From assembly GCA_964622455.1 (NCBI GenBank), contig CAZUQP010000032.1, positions 1-64,000 of the forward strand: 64,000 nt of DNA. Direction: 5' to 3'. Shown piece by piece: positions 43,591 to 52,506 of this stretch (positions within the stretch are counted from its first letter, which is position 1; every line of letters starts with the position of its first letter). The notes below the pieces were generated by a model, which saw nothing but the letters and a program-made list of their open reading frames with translations, did no database searches and was not told the origin of the DNA. The DNA is from CAZUQP01 sp964622455. Its GTDB lineage: Bacteria > Pseudomonadota > Gammaproteobacteria > DSM-16500. Both the position numbers and the translations under genes were made by a program.

Positions 43591-44619
43591 ATGATAAAAA
43601 TAGTTAATCATCCAGGAAGCCGACTAAAACAGGCAAGAATTAGCGCAGGTTATCATACTGCAAAAGATTTCTATGACCAGTTCAACATAAAATCCTCTAC
43701 CTATTCCGCTCATGAATCCGGAAGAAATCCGTTAAATATTAAGACAGCCAAAATGTATGGCGAGCTTCTTAGAGTATCGCCAGGTTGGTTACTAACGGGA
43801 GGAGAAGAAAATCATCCTGAAGAACTAAACAAGTATGTCCTTCACTATGGTCAAGTTCCTAGAGATGTTTTATTAAACAAAATGCTTAACGAACCCACTG
43901 TAAACTTTCTTAAAACTGCCGGCATTCAAAAAGGCATGAGCGTTGCTGATTTAGGCTGCGGAACAGGTTCAATGTCATGCTGGCTTGCAGAATATGTCGG
44001 GAAAACCGGTTTCGTCTATGCAGTAGATAAGGGCTTTGAACAGCTTTCTATTACTAAGAAACGCGCTTCGGAATTAAATATCACTAATATGGAATACATA
44101 AGAACTGAGTTTGGAAAACAACTCCTTAACATACAAGCTGATTTTATCTATATGAGATGTTTTTTACACCATCAAAAAAAACCCATTGAAACTATTAAAA
44201 ATGCTATCAACTTATTACCGAAAAATGGAATTATATTTTGCATGGAGCCAATTTTAAATACATTCTGGACTTATCCATCCATTCCAGAAACTGAAAAAGC
44301 CTTAAATTTGTATATTACTCTAGGTCAAAATTCTGGGCTCGATTTCAACATCGGAAAAAAATTATATAGCTACCTTCTTAGCACAAACTTGCTTCATGAT
44401 TTTCAAATTTTTACATATCACGGATTGGGAAAATCTAAATTTGAAAAATCTTGGGTAGAAATGATTACAACCGAATGTGCAATAAAATATATCGAAGAAA
44501 AACTATCTACAGAAAAAGAAATGGATAAAATGATAGAAAAAATTAGCCAACACATTGACGCAGAAACCACTCTAGCATCTTTACCTGAATTTATCTGTGT
44601 AACAGCCAGAAAACGCTGA
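43591..44619 (+). CDS. HTH-XRE/SAM-dependent methyltransferase fusion
   Basis: This 342-residue protein fuses two modules. Residues about 8-70 form a phage-repressor-like XRE helix-turn-helix (RLKQARISAGYHTAKDFY, STYSAHESGRNPLNIKTA, ending SPGWLLTGGEE). Residues about 90-340 form a class I methyltransferase with SAM motif I VADLGCGTGSMSCW (about 117-130), an acidic strand VYAVDKG and post-motif YMRCFLHHQKKP. It may sense SAM or its substrate to control its own operon, or recruit the enzyme to DNA. The substrate is unknown. Three genes follow with gaps of 9-26 nt on the same strand. Confidence 0.82.
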   Translation: MIKIVNHPGSRLKQARISAGYHTAKDFYDQFNIKSSTYSAHESGRNPLNIKTAKMYGELLRVSPGWLLTGGEENHPEELNKYVLHYGQVPRDVLLNKMLNEPTVNFLKTAGIQKGMSVADLGCGTGSMSCWLAEYVGKTGFVYAVDKGFEQLSITKKRASELNITNMEYIRTEFGKQLLNIQADFIYMRCFLHHQKKPIETIKNAINLLPKNGIIFCMEPILNTFWTYPSIPETEKALNLYITLGQNSGLDFNIGKKLYSYLLSTNLLHDFQIFTYHGLGKSKFEKSWVEMITTECAIKYIEEKLSTEKEMDKMIEKISQHIDAETTLASLPEFICVTARKR

Positions 44620-44628
44620 GGAATCTCC

Positions 44629-45561
44629 GTGCAAAATAGAGCTCCATTTATTGAAAAACATATTGTTATGATATTATTAATTTTCTCCATACTCGGATTA
44701 TTTTTGCCTAATTTATTTATATGGGCGAAATCTCTAACACATTCCATGTTAACCTTAATTGCTTTTTTCGTAGGTTTAAATCTAAAAATTAATAATTTTC
44801 AAGATGTTTGGAAAAATAAAAAAATTATTATTCCAGTATTAACATTCAAATATCTTTTTGCTCCTTTCGTAACTTTTTTTATATGTTACTGTTCAAATAT
44901 TTCAATCTTATATACTATCGGGTTAGTCACATTAACTTGCTGTCCCGCTGCAAACACTGGAAATATTTTATGTTACCTCTCTAAAGGAAATACGGCTCTA
45001 ATTATCATAACAACCGTCACAGGAGCCCTTTTGACGCCGCTTGTAACACCCATGATCATTTATATTCTGCTACATAAAATTGTGCATATAAATTTTTCAG
45101 ATATCATGTTTACGATTACTACCAGTATAACCATACCTATTACTGCAGGAGTTTTTATTAGCCATTATTTTCATAAAACAATTTTTCCAATAAAACCTTT
45201 CATTCCTTCAATTGGTATATTATCCGTTTCAATGATCATTGCCGCTGTATTAGCCCAGCATAATAGCGAAATTTTTTTAAATGGTCTTAAGATATCTATC
45301 CTATCTTCCGCCTTAATTACATTTTTTATTATTTCTGGTTTTATTTATTCAAAACTCTTACGCTGCGAATTAAAAAATTCGATTGCTATGTCCTTCGAAG
45401 TAGGTACATTTGATGGTGTGTTAGGAATTTTACTAACTACTCAGATCGCAGGAACGTCAGCTACATTACCTGTTGTATTGTTTGCGGTTCTAAACATCTT
45501 CATTGGATCAATGGCTTCTAAAATATTTTCTCATCAAAAATCCATGCTCGTTACTGCATAA
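44629..45561 (+). CDS. BASS-family (bile acid:Na+ symporter-like) transporter
   Basis: The 310-residue protein has about ten transmembrane helices and BASS-fold landmarks: TCCPAANTGNILCYLSKGNTA (cited in part as CCPAANTGNILCYLSKGN, about 105-122) and SFEVGTFDGVLGILL (about 262-276). The family moves organic anions such as bile acids, pantoate, 2-keto acids or pyruvate with sodium. The start is GTG with GAGGAA upstream, 9 nt after the methyltransferase. It probably imports or exports the acid handled by the two downstream enzymes. That is inference. Confidence 0.82.
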   Translation: MQNRAPFIEKHIVMILLIFSILGLFLPNLFIWAKSLTHSMLTLIAFFVGLNLKINNFQDVWKNKKIIIPVLTFKYLFAPFVTFFICYCSNISILYTIGLVTLTCCPAANTGNILCYLSKGNTALIIITTVTGALLTPLVTPMIIYILLHKIVHINFSDIMFTITTSITIPITAGVFISHYFHKTIFPIKPFIPSIGILSVSMIIAAVLAQHNSEIFLNGLKISILSSALITFFIISGFIYSKLLRCELKNSIAMSFEVGTFDGVLGILLTTQIAGTSATLPVVLFAVLNIFIGSMASKIFSHQKSMLVTA

Positions 45562-45572
45562 AAGGAAAAAAT

Positions 45573-46487
45573 ATGATAGGCATTTTAGCGTTAGATCATT
45601 TTTTTGATCAAGTTATCCACAAATTACCAGGGGCATTTAAAATTTTTTACCCTGATAATCTACAGCAAGCGCGCTCTCAAATTCAAGGTATCATGACAAC
45701 ACCATGGACTAAAACAGATGCTCTATTAATAGAAAAACTCCCCCATTTAAAAATCATAAGCTGTTTTGGTGTGGGAATTGACTCTACCGATGCCATCACT
45801 GCAAAAAAAAGAGGAATTACAATCACTAATACGCCTGACGTAGTGACTGATGATACAGCCGATATTGCTATGGCTTTATTATTATGCTTATCCCGAAAAA
45901 TACTTTTTAATGATAGTTATGTAAGATCTGGAAAATGGAAAATAGCTTCAGCACCCCTCACTAGCTCTCTTTTTGGAAAAACTCTTGGCATTGTTGGTTT
46001 AGGAAAAATTGGCAAAGCAATTGCTGAGAGAGCAAAAACTTTTGGTTTGAAAATTATTTATCATTCTAAAACAAAAAAAGATACATCCTATCGCTTTTAT
46101 TCAAACTTAATTGAAATGGCAAAAGAATCAGATTTTTTAATAATTTGCTGTACAGGAGAAAACAAAACACGTGACATTGTTAATTTAAATATATTACAAG
46201 CCCTCGGAAAAAAAGGATACCTTATTAATATTTCTCGCGGAATGACGGTTAACGAAGCAGATTTAATTTTTGCTTTAGAAAATAACATCATTGCAGGTGC
46301 CGGTTTAGATGTTTATTTGCATGAACCTCATGTTCCTGAACAATTAATTAAAATGGAACAAGTTGTATTATTACCACACATTGGCACAGCAACAAAAGAA
46401 ACAAGAAATATCATGCTTAATTTAGTAATTGATAATATTCAATCTTTTTTTAAATCAGGAAAAGCACTCACGCCCGTTAATTTTTAA
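45573..46487 (+). CDS. D-isomer-specific 2-hydroxyacid dehydrogenase
   Basis: The 304-residue NAD(P)-dependent enzyme interconverts D-2-hydroxyacids and 2-keto acids. The Rossmann motif GLGKIG is near residue 142. The catalytic Arg lies in NISRG (about 220), the Glu in HEPHVPE (about 250), and the His in LLPHIGTAT (about 268). The overall pattern is closest to glyoxylate/hydroxypyruvate reductases. It starts 11 nt after the transporter, within the four-gene operon. Confidence 0.9.
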   Translation: MIGILALDHFFDQVIHKLPGAFKIFYPDNLQQARSQIQGIMTTPWTKTDALLIEKLPHLKIISCFGVGIDSTDAITAKKRGITITNTPDVVTDDTADIAMALLLCLSRKILFNDSYVRSGKWKIASAPLTSSLFGKTLGIVGLGKIGKAIAERAKTFGLKIIYHSKTKKDTSYRFYSNLIEMAKESDFLIICCTGENKTRDIVNLNILQALGKKGYLINISRGMTVNEADLIFALENNIIAGAGLDVYLHEPHVPEQLIKMEQVVLLPHIGTATKETRNIMLNLVIDNIQSFFKSGKALTPVNF

Positions 46488-46513
46488 TTTTATAATTATT
46501 TGAGAGAGAAAGA

Positions 46514-47524
46514 ATGAGAAAAAAAACGCAGACAATAGGTTGGTACAGTAACGACCTAATTGATCAAAAAAAATGGATAATATATTTAAATAAATCTGAA
46601 TTAAATTTAGTAAAAAAAATTTTAGAAAAAATTACCTCTAATGAATCGAAAAAAGAAATTACTTCATTACTGTTCTCCAAATTTACTCCTATTATTCATC
46701 GCATATTTGACGCCGCTATTAACCAATATGGATTTTTAATTGTAAAGGGATTTCCAATACCAAATGATAATTTAAATATTGATGTTCTTAGCCAGTTTTA
46801 TTTATATTTTTGCCAATTAATTGGTGTCCCATTAATTCAAAATAAAAAAGGAAATCTCTTATTTAACATAAAAACAATGAATTATACAATGACTGATCCC
46901 AACGGGAGAGGTGCCAATCATAATAATGCATTACCTCTTCATGCAGATCATGGCGGTTTACTTGGCATGTATTGCCTTCATACTGCTGAAATAGGCGGTC
47001 ATACTTTACTTGGTAGCACTCAAACTATACATGATAGTATAGCAGCTGAAAGGCTCGACCTTCTCAAAATTCTTTATCAACCCTTTTATGGCGATAGACG
47101 CGGCCAAGAGCCTGATGGAAAATTACCTTATGATATTAATCCTATTTTTAAAAAATATAATGACAAACTCTTATGCCAATATGTTGGGATTTATTACTAC
47201 GATGCACAAATTAAATTTCAGGATATCCCAAGAATGACACAATCTCAACTTGATGCGCTTAATATGTTTGCTAAAATTTCTGCGAGAGAGGAAATAAATT
47301 TTGAAGTTAAGCTTGAGCCAGGAGACATGATTTTTATCAACAACAATAAGGTATTGCACGGCCGCACAACTTTTCTTAACAAAAATATTTTTCAAAAAAC
47401 ACGTCATTTATTAAGAATCTGGCTATCGACACCTCAAATTAAATCATTCCCACATTATTACGGGCATCCTATTCCTTCCTGGATTAGAATATATGACGAC
47501 AATGCTAGCAGCTGCGCAACATGA
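46514..47524 (+). CDS. TauD/TfdA-like Fe(II)/2-oxoglutarate dioxygenase
   Basis: The 336-residue protein has the facial triad of this family: HAD in LPLHADHGG (about 142-144) and the distal His in VLHGRTTF (about 281). The 2-oxoglutarate Arg follows in RHLLRIWLST. GDMIFINNNKVLHGR is typical of clavaminate-synthase/TauD-like enzymes. It probably hydroxylates a small acid or amino acid. It ends the operon 26 nt after the dehydrogenase, and its stop meets the convergent lipoprotein gene. Codon use is markedly AT-rich. Confidence 0.87.
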   Translation: MRKKTQTIGWYSNDLIDQKKWIIYLNKSELNLVKKILEKITSNESKKEITSLLFSKFTPIIHRIFDAAINQYGFLIVKGFPIPNDNLNIDVLSQFYLYFCQLIGVPLIQNKKGNLLFNIKTMNYTMTDPNGRGANHNNALPLHADHGGLLGMYCLHTAEIGGHTLLGSTQTIHDSIAAERLDLLKILYQPFYGDRRGQEPDGKLPYDINPIFKKYNDKLLCQYVGIYYYDAQIKFQDIPRMTQSQLDALNMFAKISAREEINFEVKLEPGDMIFINNNKVLHGRTTFLNKNIFQKTRHLLRIWLSTPQIKSFPHYYGHPIPSWIRIYDDNASSCAT

Positions 47525-47525
47525 G

Positions 47526-48743
47526 TCATTTATAAGACATTCTACGCATAGCTATTTGGGGCGGCATACTAAAAGAAGTGGTATCTTGCACTGGCAGCAC
47601 AACTGCACTATTGGTCGCGAATCGAGAAACATTTTTGAGAGGACCATAGAAATAAATGCTGCTTTGATCGTATGCTGCAGCAAACATTTTGTGATCCGTC
47701 ATCACATTGGCATGCGCATTTTGTTCAGTGTGTACATATACATTATTGCCGCGCAAATATCGGCCGTCAAAACGGCTTCCACCGCTTAAGTGAACGGTAA
47801 GATTAGCTGCAGCGCCCGCTAAACCGATGCGCGCTTCATCACACGCTTTGATAGAGGCATTCCTGCTATCCACCCAATAAAGATAAACTTGGCTTTTGTC
47901 AGCCGCTTCTACTCTTTTCAAATTCATATAACCCGCAACCGTTGTTAAACCAGAACCACTTGCATACACTGTTAAAGAACAGGTATCCGCCCCAATGATA
48001 GACACCGTTCCATCGCCCCGATGATTAATGTGTTGTATGCCCACATGACCGCTGACATTCACCGTTCCATTGCCCGTATCTTGAATCTGAAGATTAGGCG
48101 TATAAGCACCCATCACCGATACCGTGCCAATACCGGTATTGTTGACCTTTACCAAATTCATATCGCCATTTAATAGCACACTGTCTGCATTGCTAGAATC
48201 AATGACTAATCGATCGCTTAAAATATGACGGCCTTCTACTTTAGCGCTGCCAGACACTGCCAAACCCCGCAAATTATGCACCCCAATGCGCACAATTACG
48301 TTATTTAACTCTGGAATACTCGCACTCCCGTCCTTAGACTGCGTAATACAAATTGTGTTTCCCTCAATTTGGACCGAGGTTTGTTGAACGGCTGCATTCG
48401 TCCCCAAAACAAACACACTGTTGCGATCCTGTTCCCCTATGATTTGTACCTGAAAACAGCCCTCCACTTTGATGTGCGTAAATTGCGGCACTTTGACCGC
48501 CACAATGCTCATGGCCTTATCGCGGGGAGCCTTATTTGCATAACGCTCTGATCGATTTGGATTACCGGTAAAAAACCAAATGTCTGCATTTTTGACCCAT
48601 TTGCCTGGGTTTAGGTTCACTTGCCGCATCCAGTTTTCTTGTAATAAATTATGATTCACTTCAGAATAGTCTGTGTTACTAGCACATCCGGCTAATAAAA
48701 CGATGCCAATGATAATAATATTTAGCAATAAAGATATTTTCAT
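47526..48743 (-). CDS. GIN-domain (DUF2807) lipoprotein
   Basis: The 405-residue protein has a lipobox LLAGC (Cys20), then a long beta-rich region (about 85-370) of repeating short strands such as GNGTVNVSGHVGIQHINH and GDGTVSIIGADT. This is the pattern of the GIN or autotransporter-head fold, a right-handed beta-helix. It is probably anchored in the outer membrane facing the periplasm or the surface. A role in adhesion is often assumed for the family but not shown here. It stands alone. Confidence 0.85.
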   Translation of the reverse strand: MKISLLLNIIIIGIVLLAGCASNTDYSEVNHNLLQENWMRQVNLNPGKWVKNADIWFFTGNPNRSERYANKAPRDKAMSIVAVKVPQFTHIKVEGCFQVQIIGEQDRNSVFVLGTNAAVQQTSVQIEGNTICITQSKDGSASIPELNNVIVRIGVHNLRGLAVSGSAKVEGRHILSDRLVIDSSNADSVLLNGDMNLVKVNNTGIGTVSVMGAYTPNLQIQDTGNGTVNVSGHVGIQHINHRGDGTVSIIGADTCSLTVYASGSGLTTVAGYMNLKRVEAADKSQVYLYWVDSRNASIKACDEARIGLAGAAANLTVHLSGGSRFDGRYLRGNNVYVHTEQNAHANVMTDHKMFAAAYDQSSIYFYGPLKNVSRFATNSAVVLPVQDTTSFSMPPQIAMRRMSYK

Positions 48744-48817
48744 AGCGTCCTTTTAAGCAATAGACGAAGAAAAGCATAAATCGAATATGTTGCTAATACA
48801 ATAAAAATAGCGACTCA

Positions 48818-50239
48818 TTATATTTTCTTCAGCACATACAAATGCCCGTGCACAGGCTCATTATTTTGCATACGCGTGATGAGACGCTTATAAGAAACTA
48901 CAGAAAAATGATTTTTTTCCGAAAGCTCTTCAAGATAGAGATTTTGATGCGAAAAACGCCCTGATTGATTCATTCTGTAATCCATACCTTCAGAAATTTC
49001 AGTGTTAAACGCAAATAAACCGCCAAGACGTAATGTATAATAACTCTTTTGAAATAACTCCTGAAGATCGCCCAAATAAACCAAAACATCGCCTGCCAAA
49101 ATAAGATCGTACTTTTCTTTTTGATCTGTTAAAAACATCAGTACATTTTGCTGAATAAGTGCATCGTATATATTTTTTTCTCGCGCAACATCCAGCATTT
49201 TTTCTGACAAATCAACGCCGGTTAATGACTTCGCATAAGCTTTAAAAGGAACGCCGCATAATCCAGTGCCGCAACCCAAATCTAAAATATCCCATGAGAT
49301 TTCTTGATTATTAATTTCTGCTAAAACAATTTCTTTTAATTGATTCGGCAAAATATAATCGAGTGCAACTAATAAATGCGGCTCGTAATGATCTGCATAC
49401 GCATCAAATAGAGAAGTGATATAAGCAGGCGGCGCTGCCAATAAACGTTCACTTTGCGCGAGCATTTTAACGGTATACTGAATGGCTTCATTATGCGGCT
49501 CTAAGCGCAGCGCCTCTTGAAAATGATGTAAAGCAAATCCTGCATGCTGTTTAATAATAAAAGCAATGCCTAAATTATTATGCGCTGGAAAAAAATCAGG
49601 ATTAACCCGTAAAGCGCGTTGATAATATTGAATTGCATTATCCATATGTCCTTGTTGTGAATTAATCACCCCCAAATTAAATAAAATTTGCATATCTTCT
49701 GCTGTCAATTCTAATGCTTTTAGATAGTGTGATTTAGCCTCTCCCAACAAACCTTTTTTTAAATAACAGGTTCCCAGATTAGATTGTGTTTCAAAATGAA
49801 AAGGATGTTCTTTTTCAATTAGTAACAAATGCTTCAACGCCTCATCTATTTTTTCTTGTTGTATCAAAATAGACGCCAAATGAAACCGCGCTGCAAAATG
49901 AGAGGAAGAATAAGTTAACAATGTTTGATAAGCACTACACGCTTCATCTAATTTGTTTTGTTTTATCAATGCCAATCCTAGATTATAATACGCATCGATA
50001 TAATCTGGTTTTTTTTGAAGCGCGCGATGATATAGATTAACTGCATCTTCAAATTTTCCTCTAGCATATAAAACCGTGCCTAAATTATTTAAAGCAGGCA
50101 CATAATCAGGATTCAGTTGAATGATTTTTTGCAATAACTCGGCAGCTTTATCATAAAGTCCCTGTATTTTATAGATGTTTGCAAGATTCAATTGAATCGG
50201 CAAATGACTATCTGAAAAACCAAGAGTTGCTTTTTTCAT
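48818..50239 (-). CDS. TPR-repeat protein with C-terminal methyltransferase
   Basis: Residues about 10-260 of this 473-residue protein contain seven or more tetratricopeptide repeats (for example YVPALNNLGTVLYARGKFED cited in part as ALNNLGTVLYARGKFEDA). A class I methyltransferase follows, with SAM motif DILDLGCGTGLCGVPF near 317-332 and VDLSEKMLDVA. The TPR part probably binds the protein that is methylated. The start overlaps the upstream GNAT gene by 4 nt, so the two are coupled. The target is unknown. Confidence 0.88.
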   Translation of the reverse strand: MKKATLGFSDSHLPIQLNLANIYKIQGLYDKAAELLQKIIQLNPDYVPALNNLGTVLYARGKFEDAVNLYHRALQKKPDYIDAYYNLGLALIKQNKLDEACSAYQTLLTYSSSHFAARFHLASILIQQEKIDEALKHLLLIEKEHPFHFETQSNLGTCYLKKGLLGEAKSHYLKALELTAEDMQILFNLGVINSQQGHMDNAIQYYQRALRVNPDFFPAHNNLGIAFIIKQHAGFALHHFQEALRLEPHNEAIQYTVKMLAQSERLLAAPPAYITSLFDAYADHYEPHLLVALDYILPNQLKEIVLAEINNQEISWDILDLGCGTGLCGVPFKAYAKSLTGVDLSEKMLDVAREKNIYDALIQQNVLMFLTDQKEKYDLILAGDVLVYLGDLQELFQKSYYTLRLGGLFAFNTEISEGMDYRMNQSGRFSHQNLYLEELSEKNHFSVVSYKRLITRMQNNEPVHGHLYVLKKI

Positions 50240-50679
50240 TTTTTTGTCATCTTAATATGTGGAATACCATCTTCATCATAAGATTCGCCTTCTGCTATAA
50301 AACCAAATGATTCATAAAATGTCTTAAGGTAAAGTTGGGCTGAAATAATAATAGGGTGGGCGTTATTTTGCTTTTTTAAATAAGAAAATACTTCATGAAT
50401 CATGTTTTTCCCTATATTTCTACCTCGAGCTTCCTTAGCAACTAGGACGCGCCCAAAACTAATCGCGCCCTTATACGGTATGCCCAGTGGAAGTAATCGC
50501 GAATACGCAACTAACTGATTGTTATCTCTGCCTAATAAGTGCTGTGCGGGCTGATCTAAATAATCTAAATCAGCATATATACAATTTTGCTCTAAAATAA
50601 AAATTTGTTGCCGCAACGCTAAAATGTCATAAAGTTCGTTCAATTTTAATTCTTCAAAAGAAGACCATTGCCAATTCAT
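50236..50679 (-). CDS. elaA: ElaA-like GNAT acetyltransferase
   Basis: The 147-residue ElaA-family protein has the N-terminal signature WSSFEELKLNELYDILALR, the ligand block VFILEQ-type (here IFILEQNCIYADLDYLD), and the acetyl-CoA loop VAKEARGRNIGKNMI. It is about the length of E. coli ElaA (153). The substrate is not known. It overlaps the downstream TPR-methyltransferase by 4 nt. Confidence 0.88.
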   Translation of the reverse strand: MNWQWSSFEELKLNELYDILALRQQIFILEQNCIYADLDYLDQPAQHLLGRDNNQLVAYSRLLPLGIPYKGAISFGRVLVAKEARGRNIGKNMIHEVFSYLKKQNNAHPIIISAQLYLKTFYESFGFIAEGESYDEDGIPHIKMTKK

Positions 50680-50735
50680 CAGTTGATCTCATCCTATAAA
50701 GAATTCATTATATACATTTTAGGACGAACCGTGTA

Positions 50736-52010
50736 ATGAAGAGATCGATTCGCAGCATCACAAACCCTATAAAAGCGCATATTACTATTCCCGGATCAAA
50801 AAGCATTACTAATCGTGCTTTATTATTAACAGCACTCGCTGAAGGGGTTTCTGAAATCACGCACCTTTTAATCAGTGATGACACGATTGCTTTTATTGAA
50901 GCATTGCGCGAATTGGGCGTCATGGTCCAGCTTGATGAATCAACCCGCTCATGCATTGTAGGCGGATGCAACGGTCATTTCCCCAAACAAAACGCGTCCA
51001 TTTGGTGCGCACAAGCAGGAACAGTCGCACGCTTTTTATTAGCTGCCTCTGCTTCATCTCCTGGACAATATACATTTGATGCCGACCCGCAATTACGCGA
51101 CCGGCCCATCGAACCTTTATTGAGAATACTCTGCACTCAAGGCGCCAATGTTAGCCCTCAGAATGCGAAACAAATGCCCTTTACTATTGAGGGTGCCGAC
51201 GGATTACAAGGCGGCAATATTGAAATTGACGGCTCTATCAGCGGCCAATTTATTTCTGCTTTATTGATGGTAGCACCCTTTGCAAAAAATCCTGTGATTA
51301 TTGAAACAAACCATTTAGTGGGCCGCTCCTTTGTCAATATGACCTGCGCCATGATGGCAGAATTTGGCGTTTTAGTTCGAAGGATGCATCAAGAAAGATT
51401 TTCCATTCCAACGCCTCAGCGTTATGTTGCTCGCGATTATATCGTTGAGCCTGATTTAACTACCGCAGGATATTTTTTTGCCGCAGCTGCTGTCACGCAT
51501 GGACAATTAACTATTCAACCTATTGCAACTAAAAAATCTTTGCAAGGCGATGTCAAATTTATTGCTATCTTAGAAAAAATGGGCTGCACTTTTTCAGAAA
51601 ATTCAACTGGCTTAACTATTAAAGCCCCTCTCGAATTAAAAGGCGTGAGTGTTGATATGCGTGATTGTTCAGATGCATTCATGACACTCGCTGCCATAGC
51701 ACCTTTCGCAAAATCTCCTACAACGATCACGAATATTGGTCATACTCGATTACAAGAATCTAATCGCATTACTGTAATGCGTGAAGAATTAGCAAAACTG
51801 AATGTTCAAGTAGAAGAAGGTCCTGATTGGTTGAAAATATATCCCAGCCAACCCACAGGCGGAAAAATTGATTCGCACAATGATCATCGCATTGCAATGG
51901 CATTTGCTATTATTGGTTTGCGTATTCCTGGAATTGAAATTGACGGGGCAGAGTGTGTTGCTAAAACCTGCCCCGATTTTTTTATGCTATGGGATCAACT
52001 GTATGAGTGA
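50736..52010 (+). CDS. aroA: 3-phosphoshikimate 1-carboxyvinyltransferase (EPSP synthase)
   Basis: This is the sixth enzyme of the shikimate pathway. The 424 residues have the N-terminal PGSKSITNRALLLTALAEG and the C-terminal SHNDHRIAMAFAI. The PEP-site loop reads AQAGTVARFLLAA instead of the class I form GNAGTAMR. The key Gly is kept, but the neighbours differ, indicating a divergent EPSP synthase class. It stands alone, not with other aro genes. Confidence 0.94.
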   Translation: MKRSIRSITNPIKAHITIPGSKSITNRALLLTALAEGVSEITHLLISDDTIAFIEALRELGVMVQLDESTRSCIVGGCNGHFPKQNASIWCAQAGTVARFLLAASASSPGQYTFDADPQLRDRPIEPLLRILCTQGANVSPQNAKQMPFTIEGADGLQGGNIEIDGSISGQFISALLMVAPFAKNPVIIETNHLVGRSFVNMTCAMMAEFGVLVRRMHQERFSIPTPQRYVARDYIVEPDLTTAGYFFAAAAVTHGQLTIQPIATKKSLQGDVKFIAILEKMGCTFSENSTGLTIKAPLELKGVSVDMRDCSDAFMTLAAIAPFAKSPTTITNIGHTRLQESNRITVMREELAKLNVQVEEGPDWLKIYPSQPTGGKIDSHNDHRIAMAFAIIGLRIPGIEIDGAECVAKTCPDFFMLWDQLYE

Positions 52011-52011
52011 T

Positions 52012-52473
52012 TTATGAAGATTGAAATCGATCTTCAATTTCAACTTCCGCTGCCACAATGGCGAGCGCATGTGGATTTGCATTAGGATTAAATGTTCTCG
52101 ATTTAACAAATGAAACCAAATGATCATTGTTCATGAAAAACATGGGTTGCCCTATATGAGATCGCCTATGATCATCAATCCTAAATAAATTAACATTTCC
52201 CTCAGTATCTCTTAAACGAACAGCGCCCATCAAGTCATCAGCAGATGTTGTAACACCCGTGATCACTGCAGTACCGCCAGGTAAAATATCATTTGAACTC
52301 ATTAAAAACGTATTGCCAAGATGAGTTCCTGTGACACCGCTATAACTTAATGTTTCTTTAGAATGGTTAATAACAGTTAAACTTAACATACCTGGATTAG
52401 TATCAAATGCATAACATAATTCTGTCAACGCATAGACCATAAAAAATAAACAGCACTTTTTAAATATTTTCAT
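52012..52473 (-). CDS. Exported protein of unknown function
   Basis: A 22-residue signal peptide (KIFKKCCLFFMVYALTELCYA, cleaved after CYA) precedes about 130 residues of beta-rich sequence, for example LTVINHSKETLSYSGVTG. This looks like a small periplasmic or secreted beta-sandwich. I do not recognise the family. The internal Met is chosen because GAGG lies before it. It is 33 nt downstream of pcnB on the same strand. Confidence 0.65.
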   Translation of the reverse strand: MKIFKKCCLFFMVYALTELCYAFDTNPGMLSLTVINHSKETLSYSGVTGTHLGNTFLMSSNDILPGGTAVITGVTTSADDLMGAVRLRDTEGNVNLFRIDDHRRSHIGQPMFFMNNDHLVSFVKSRTFNPNANPHALAIVAAEVEIEDRFQSS

Positions 52474-52506
52474 TAACAATGACCTCATTAATAAAAGTTA
52501 CTTGAA

